In this document: one piece after another, positions 60,449-64,000 of the stretch | Layout of the letters: every line of letters begins with the position of its first letter | Numbering within the stretch: the first letter of the stretch is position 1 | Assembly: GCA_036523395.1 (NCBI GenBank) | Contig: DATDEH010000053.1 | Coordinates: 1-64,000 of the forward strand | Direction: 5' to 3' | DNA from: Candidatus Limnocylindria bacterium | Lineage (GTDB): Bacteria; Chloroflexota; Limnocylindria; P2-11E | Length of the DNA stretch: 64,000 nt | Program-made: the position numbers and the translations under genes | The notes under the pieces: generated by a model | The model's database searches: none | What the model was told of the DNA's origin: nothing | What the model saw: only the letters and a program-made list of their open reading frames with translations

Positions 60449-61357
60449 ATGTCATCGATGCACGAACGGGTGCTGAAGCCGCTACGTGTCCTGTTCGCCG
60501 CCGACGAGTCCCCGGGTTCAGAACGCGCCCGCGCTCTGGTGCGGAAGCTCCATCTGCCGAGGGGGTCGTCGATCCGCGTCGTCCGCGCGCTGGGTGCCGA
60601 GCCCACGGCGGCGGGTCTTCCAGACGCGATGCGCGACGAGGTCGTGAGCGCGGTCGTCTCGGCGCTCCAGGCCGAAGTCCAGGCGTTCGCGGAGCCGCTT
60701 CGGCAGACGCAGATCACACTCGAGGCCGAGGCACTTCGCGGCCGAGCCGCGAGCGTGATCGTTACGGAGGCCGAGCGGTGGGCGGCCGACCTTGTCGTCG
60801 TGGGCTCCCACGGCCGCGGAGCTATTGCCTCGGCGATCCTGGGTTCGGTCGCCGCGGAGGTCGTCGACCACGCTCCCTGCCCGGTGCTGATCGCCCGTGC
60901 CACCGACGTCACCTCGATCGTCCTCGCGGACGATGGATCGGCTGACTCAGGAACGGCGGCGGGCGTGGTCGCGTCGGGGATCTTCGCGGCGCCGGTCCAG
61001 GTGATCAGCGTCGTTTCCGTCACCCGGCCCCTGTCGTCGGGCATCGCCCCGACCGTCCGAGCTGCGGCCAGGGAAGCGTACCGGGAGGCGCTCGCCGCGG
61101 ACCGCGTCGAACACGAGCAGCTCGTCCGCCGGCGTGCGGACCAGCTCCGCGCGGCCGGCCTCGAGGTCGCCACCGACGTGCGTGAGGGCGATCCTGGCGA
61201 TGAGATCCTGGCTGCCGCTCAGGAGAGCCGGGCCGACCTCATCGCGATGGGAACGCGTGGACGTACCGGCCTGCAGCGCCTCATCCTGGGGAGCGTCGCG
61301 CGCAAGGTCTTGGGCCGCGCGAGCGGCTCCGTGCTGGTGGCACGCTCGCGCGGCTGA
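60449..61357 (+). CDS. Tandem universal stress protein
   Basis: Protein of 302 residues with two UspA domains. Each ends in the ATP-binding motif: VVGSHGRGAIASAILGSVAAEVV near 128-150, and MGTRGRTGLQRLILGSVARKVL near 265-290, matching Gx2Gx9GS. The first domain starts with LRVLFAADESPGSERA; the second is divergent at its start (VTSIVLADDGSADSG). ATP-binding USPs help survival in stress and starvation. The gene stands alone between two terminator-like signals and an opposing operon. Confidence 0.88.
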   Translation: MSSMHERVLKPLRVLFAADESPGSERARALVRKLHLPRGSSIRVVRALGAEPTAAGLPDAMRDEVVSAVVSALQAEVQAFAEPLRQTQITLEAEALRGRAASVIVTEAERWAADLVVVGSHGRGAIASAILGSVAAEVVDHAPCPVLIARATDVTSIVLADDGSADSGTAAGVVASGIFAAPVQVISVVSVTRPLSSGIAPTVRAAAREAYREALAADRVEHEQLVRRRADQLRAAGLEVATDVREGDPGDEILAAAQESRADLIAMGTRGRTGLQRLILGSVARKVLGRASGSVLVARSRG

Positions 61358-61359
61358 CC

Positions 61360-61536
61360 CTATGCCGCGAAGGCCCGATGCCGGCGGACCGCCTTCCCTT
61401 GCCGGGCTCGGAGCTCTGCCCGCCAGGGGCTTGACGTCGCGGCGTCATAGCCTCGCTCGTACGCGCTCAGCGCGAGGAAGGCGATGACGATCGTGCCGAG
61501 CGCGACGCCCACGATCAGGCCAACGACGAACGTCAT
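61360..61536 (-). CDS. Single-span microprotein, 58 residues
   Basis: Last gene of the PspC/LiaF-like operon. ATG 61536 overlaps the stop of the upstream gene (ATGA). One strong membrane span (FVVGLIVGVALGTIVIAFLAL) is followed by a basic cytosolic tail (YERGYDAATSSPWRAELRAR). It is easily missed because of its length. The coupling to the operon and a clear span support it being real; no family is known to me. Confidence 0.65.
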   Translation of the reverse strand: MTFVVGLIVGVALGTIVIAFLALSAYERGYDAATSSPWRAELRARQGKAVRRHRAFAA

Positions 61537-62447
61537 TCCGTCACTCCCTGGTGGATCGTGATCGAAGACACGCCGGACGAGATCGCGATGGTCAATCGGT
61601 TCGTCGCCGAGCTATAGCCGTTCGACTCCTCAGGACCCGAGATGCTGTTCAGGGCACCGGTCACGCGGACGCGGTACTCGACGCCTGCGGGGATGCGCAG
61701 GTCGACCGACGAGGCGCCGGTCGAGACGGTGACGGGAACGTTGCCATTCGCCTTGGGCAGCGCGATCTCGAGATTCGAGGCGCCATTGTTGATGGTCGCC
61801 TCTGTCAGCATCACGTTCGATAGGTCGAGATCGAAGTCGCCGGCTCCGAGGTTGAGCGTGAGGCCCACGGGCATGTCGGACGGCACGGTGACGTCCCATG
61901 CTCGGGCGATCCCACGAAGGGGACTGTTCTGATCCGTCGACTTCACTTCGACGATGGCCGACCCGCTGCTACGGACGTTCCACTGCAGGTCGATGTCCTC
62001 GCGGGTCGACTTGACCATGACGAGGTCCGGCATGACGGCGGCGGACGGGCCCGCCTTCACGGTGAGGTCGCCGGCCCCGTAGCCGAGCGTGAGCGAGAGC
62101 GACGACGCGCCGGTACGAAGCACGCTCTCCTGCGAGGTGAACGTGCCGGTGTTGATGACGTTCGCACCCGGTAGATTCGGGGTCGCCGCTAGATAGAACA
62201 GGGCCGCGCCGATGATCGCGATCTCGACGATCGCCGCGACGATCACCGAGCGTGGCCGTAGAAGCAGGTCGACGCCGAGGATCACGAGGAGGACCGGCCA
62301 GAGCTGGGCGACGCCCATCCATGAGACGCGATCCAGGTATCCCGCGTTGGCGAGCAGGAACACGACACCGAGCGCGATCAGGACGAGCGGGAAAGCCAGA
62401 GAGGGGGTGCGTCGCGGGGACTCGAACGTCATCGCCGGGCTCGTCAT
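61533..62447 (-). CDS. LiaF/DUF5668-like membrane envelope-stress protein
   Basis: Protein of 304 residues from ATG 62447, with AGGAGGG upstream; ATG overlaps the pspC stop. Four short spans at the N-terminus (about 15-110) contain the LiaI/DUF5668-type repeat FPLVLIALGVVFLLANAGYL and QLWPVLLVILGVDLLL. The C-terminal half (120-304) is a beta-helix-like DUF4097/LiaF-type domain with repeats such as LTLNLGAGDFDLDLSNV and INNGASNLEIALPKANG. Related to LiaF, a cell-wall stress sensor component. No LiaRS kinase is adjacent. Confidence 0.8.
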   Translation of the reverse strand: MTSPAMTFESPRRTPSLAFPLVLIALGVVFLLANAGYLDRVSWMGVAQLWPVLLVILGVDLLLRPRSVIVAAIVEIAIIGAALFYLAATPNLPGANVINTGTFTSQESVLRTGASSLSLTLGYGAGDLTVKAGPSAAVMPDLVMVKSTREDIDLQWNVRSSGSAIVEVKSTDQNSPLRGIARAWDVTVPSDMPVGLTLNLGAGDFDLDLSNVMLTEATINNGASNLEIALPKANGNVPVTVSTGASSVDLRIPAGVEYRVRVTGALNSISGPEESNGYSSATNRLTIAISSGVSSITIHQGVTE

Positions 62448-62827
62448 GGCCGTACCCTCCTGAGCAGAAGTGCGACACCCGCCGCGACCAGGACCAGCGG
62501 CCAGGCGAAGCGCCAGTTGATGAACGTGAACGCGCCGAGGTTCGCGAGCAGCCACAGGGCACCGATCGCGATGAGGACCGTGGCCAGCACCTCGTGTCCC
62601 CGCTCACCGAGCGCGACCGCCGGGGAGCCCTCGCCGACCGGGACGGCGATCCAGAGCACGATGTACAGAAGGACCGATGCGCCGCCGGCCAGTGCGAACA
62701 CGACGAAGGCCAGGCGGACGAGTGCCGGGTCGATGTTGAAGTAGTGCGCGAGCCCGCCGCAGACACCCGCGATCGCTTTGTCCGTGGCGCTGCGATACAG
62801 CCGTGGCGTGGTTCTGATGTTCTCCAT
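62444..62827 (-). CDS. PspC domain protein with extra membrane spans
   Basis: Protein of 127 residues. The PspC domain (1-70) reads RLYRSATDKAIAGVCGGLAHYFNIDPALVRLAFV, a typical signature for PspC, followed by one span. Two more spans of the LiaI/DUF5668 type follow (about 85-120). PspC works in phage-shock/envelope-stress responses. It overlaps the LiaF-like gene and is the third gene of the operon starting at 63917. Confidence 0.9.
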   Translation of the reverse strand: MENIRTTPRLYRSATDKAIAGVCGGLAHYFNIDPALVRLAFVVFALAGGASVLLYIVLWIAVPVGEGSPAVALGERGHEVLATVLIAIGALWLLANLGAFTFINWRFAWPLVLVAAGVALLLRRVRP

Positions 62828-62850
62828 TGAGTGAGCCCTCCCTGTGTATT

Positions 62851-63483
62851 TCAGTACGTCGAGCTGGACCGCGACATTGCGGCGGCGGCATGCGATTCCG
62901 CCAGCTCTTTGATCCGGGTGAGCATCCGCTGCTCCATGACGAAGTCCATCGTCCCGAACACGGCGTTCGCCACGGTCTCCGCCGCACCATTCGCCTTCGA
63001 GCCGCGCCAGCGCGTGATGAGCCGTGTGCCGTCGTCGCTCGGCAGCAGGTAGAAGGTCCAGCTGACCGGGCTGACGGACTGGCCTCGGTACACGATCACT
63101 CGCGGCGCGCTCACCATCGCCACGGTGTACGCGAGGCCGGTCGGCGGGTGGAACACCATCTGATCCCCAACGTTCCGGTCCTGCAACTCTGGGTGGATGC
63201 GTGTGGCGGAGTGACCGTCCACGGCATCACCGGACCCGACGATCCGATCGATCCAGTCGTAGCTGTACATACCCGCGCGTCCGACGCCCATCTGCACGAG
63301 CCAGCGCCAGGTCTCGTCTGGGGTCACGTGGATCGAGATCGCTTTGGTGCCCATCGTCCCGGCGCCGGGAAGGATCTCGTCGCCCGGAAGGCGGATCGAT
63401 CGCTCGACCCCCCACATGCCGGCGAGGACCAGGGGCACCCCAGCTATGGTGATCGCGATCTTCGTCTTGCGCCCGATCGTCAT
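62851..63483 (-). CDS. Membrane-anchored SRPBCC-like protein
   Basis: Protein of 210 residues from ATG 63483, overlapping the upstream stop. N-terminal signal-anchor (IAITIAGVPLVLAGMWGV). The rest is a START/SRPBCC-like fold: ISIHVTPDETWRWLVQMGVGRAGMYSYDWIDR, then VSWTFYLLPSDDGTRLITRWRG, typical of the family. It resembles a common but uncharacterised protein class. It is in an operon with PspC and LiaF-like genes, so an envelope-related, possibly lipid-binding, job is inferred. Confidence 0.78.
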   Translation of the reverse strand: MTIGRKTKIAITIAGVPLVLAGMWGVERSIRLPGDEILPGAGTMGTKAISIHVTPDETWRWLVQMGVGRAGMYSYDWIDRIVGSGDAVDGHSATRIHPELQDRNVGDQMVFHPPTGLAYTVAMVSAPRVIVYRGQSVSPVSWTFYLLPSDDGTRLITRWRGSKANGAAETVANAVFGTMDFVMEQRMLTRIKELAESHAAAAMSRSSSTY

Positions 63484-63917
63484 GGCGTCGAAGGCTCCAC
63501 TAGCGCGCCGCCCTGGTAGACGATCAGGAACACGACGATCGCATCGACGAAGAGCGGCATGATCGCCAGCGGGCTGAAGTAGATCGCGAACAGCAGCGCC
63601 GACGCGGCGGACGCGAAGAGCACGAGAGGCTGCCACCACGTTGGTGGGACGACGAAGCCCCACACGCCCGCGATCGCGACAAGGAAGGCCATCGAAGCGA
63701 GACCAGCGGCCACGAGCGCAAGGGTCGGCGAACCGGTCGCGGGGAGCGTCGCCGGCGCGATGACCGTGGGAATGCCCTCGAACGCGGGCCTGGTCTGCTG
63801 CCCGAACGGCCAGATCACCCAGCCCTTCTCGTAGGGCGGCCCGCCGGGGACGAAGAACGTCGTCGGGAAGTGCCAGCCAATGATGAGCAGCGCGGTGAGT
63901 CCGATCTTGAGCAACAC
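63480..63917 (-). CDS. Four-span membrane protein, unknown
   Basis: Protein of 145 residues from GTG 63917 behind GGGAGG. Hydrophobic spans are at 2-22, 65-88, 94-112 and 115-138. Between the first and second is a soluble loop with GGPPYEKGWVIWPFGQQTRPAF. No family is recognised. It is the first gene of the operon and overlaps the SRPBCC gene; the 83 bases to the window edge show no other gene. Confidence 0.65.
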   Translation of the reverse strand: MLLKIGLTALLIIGWHFPTTFFVPGGPPYEKGWVIWPFGQQTRPAFEGIPTVIAPATLPATGSPTLALVAAGLASMAFLVAIAGVWGFVVPPTWWQPLVLFASAASALLFAIYFSPLAIMPLFVDAIVVFLIVYQGGALVEPSTP

Positions 63918-64000
63918 CTTGGTCCTCCCGTGCGCACCGATCGCACCGGGTCGATCGTGGCTCCCCGCGATGTCGCGAAGAAGTTCCGGAAGGCGCGACT

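Overview
The window is 64 kb of GC-rich (by eye about two thirds G+C), densely coded bacterial chromosome. There are no rRNA genes, CRISPR arrays or transposases, and no tRNA was recognised. Genes on both strands run in short operons with many 4-base ATGA/GTGA stop-start overlaps. GTG and TTG starts are common, and lipoproteins carry Thr/Pro/Ser/Ala linkers after the lipobox. The gene mix is an adenylate-cyclase/STAND/TPR regulator, an Ig-like plus NAGPA secreted protein, tandem CO dehydrogenase-type clusters, a PspC/LiaF-like operon and many two-component systems. This fits a free-living aerobic Chloroflexota (Limnocylindria/Dormibacterota-like) or a related deep lineage; that placement is inference, since no marker gene is present.

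Layout. 0-5.3 kb: partial UBP zinc-finger gene, then an OpuC-type compatible-solute ABC transporter with a PLL-like beta-propeller protein and a flavin disulfide oxidoreductase. 5.3-15.7 kb: P-loop kinase, flavin monooxygenase-like protein, cyclic-nucleotide-binding protein, cyclase-STAND regulator, DUF1684 protein, MFS exporter, NAGPA protein, VanY peptidase, glycine-zipper stress protein. 15.9-19.2 kb: two coupled membrane GTPases. 19.2-32.9 kb: CO oxidation island on the minus strand. A form II-like coxSLM cluster is followed by a form I coxMSL cluster and its maturation genes coxG, coxD, coxE, an XdhC-YHS fusion (CoxF-like), an XdhC (CoxI-like) and a MocA-like cytidylyltransferase.

33-43 kb: small hypothetical gene, GNAT, dipeptide-type ABC transporter without ATPases, a cyclase-family hydrolase and an amidohydrolase, then a deoC-ALDH-pseudoALDH operon. 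43-52.5 kb: signalling genes (REC-REC-membrane-GAF fusion, REC-histidine kinase, OmpR-type regulator, HxlR) mixed with at least four decayed genes (frameshifts or truncations), a lytic transglycosylase and a SnoaL-like protein. 52.8-60.3 kb: msrB, then a two-component system divergent from a five-gene membrane redox operon (Tat ferredoxin, NrfD, Ig-anchored protein, two lipoproteins) that has no molybdopterin catalytic subunit. 60.4-64 kb: tandem universal-stress protein and a PspC/LiaF-like envelope-stress operon with SRPBCC and membrane partners.

How it works together. The cox island would make a Mo-Cu CO dehydrogenase that feeds electrons from trace CO into respiration, with its own sulfuration, copper and cofactor chaperones. 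The FeS/NrfD operon is a second membrane electron-transfer module. The intergenic region it shares with the two-component system holds four TCTCAG/TCTTAG-type boxes at 11-bp spacing, so that system probably controls it. Osmoprotectant uptake, MsrB, USP, PspC and glycine-zipper genes suggest a stress-exposed, oligotrophic life style.
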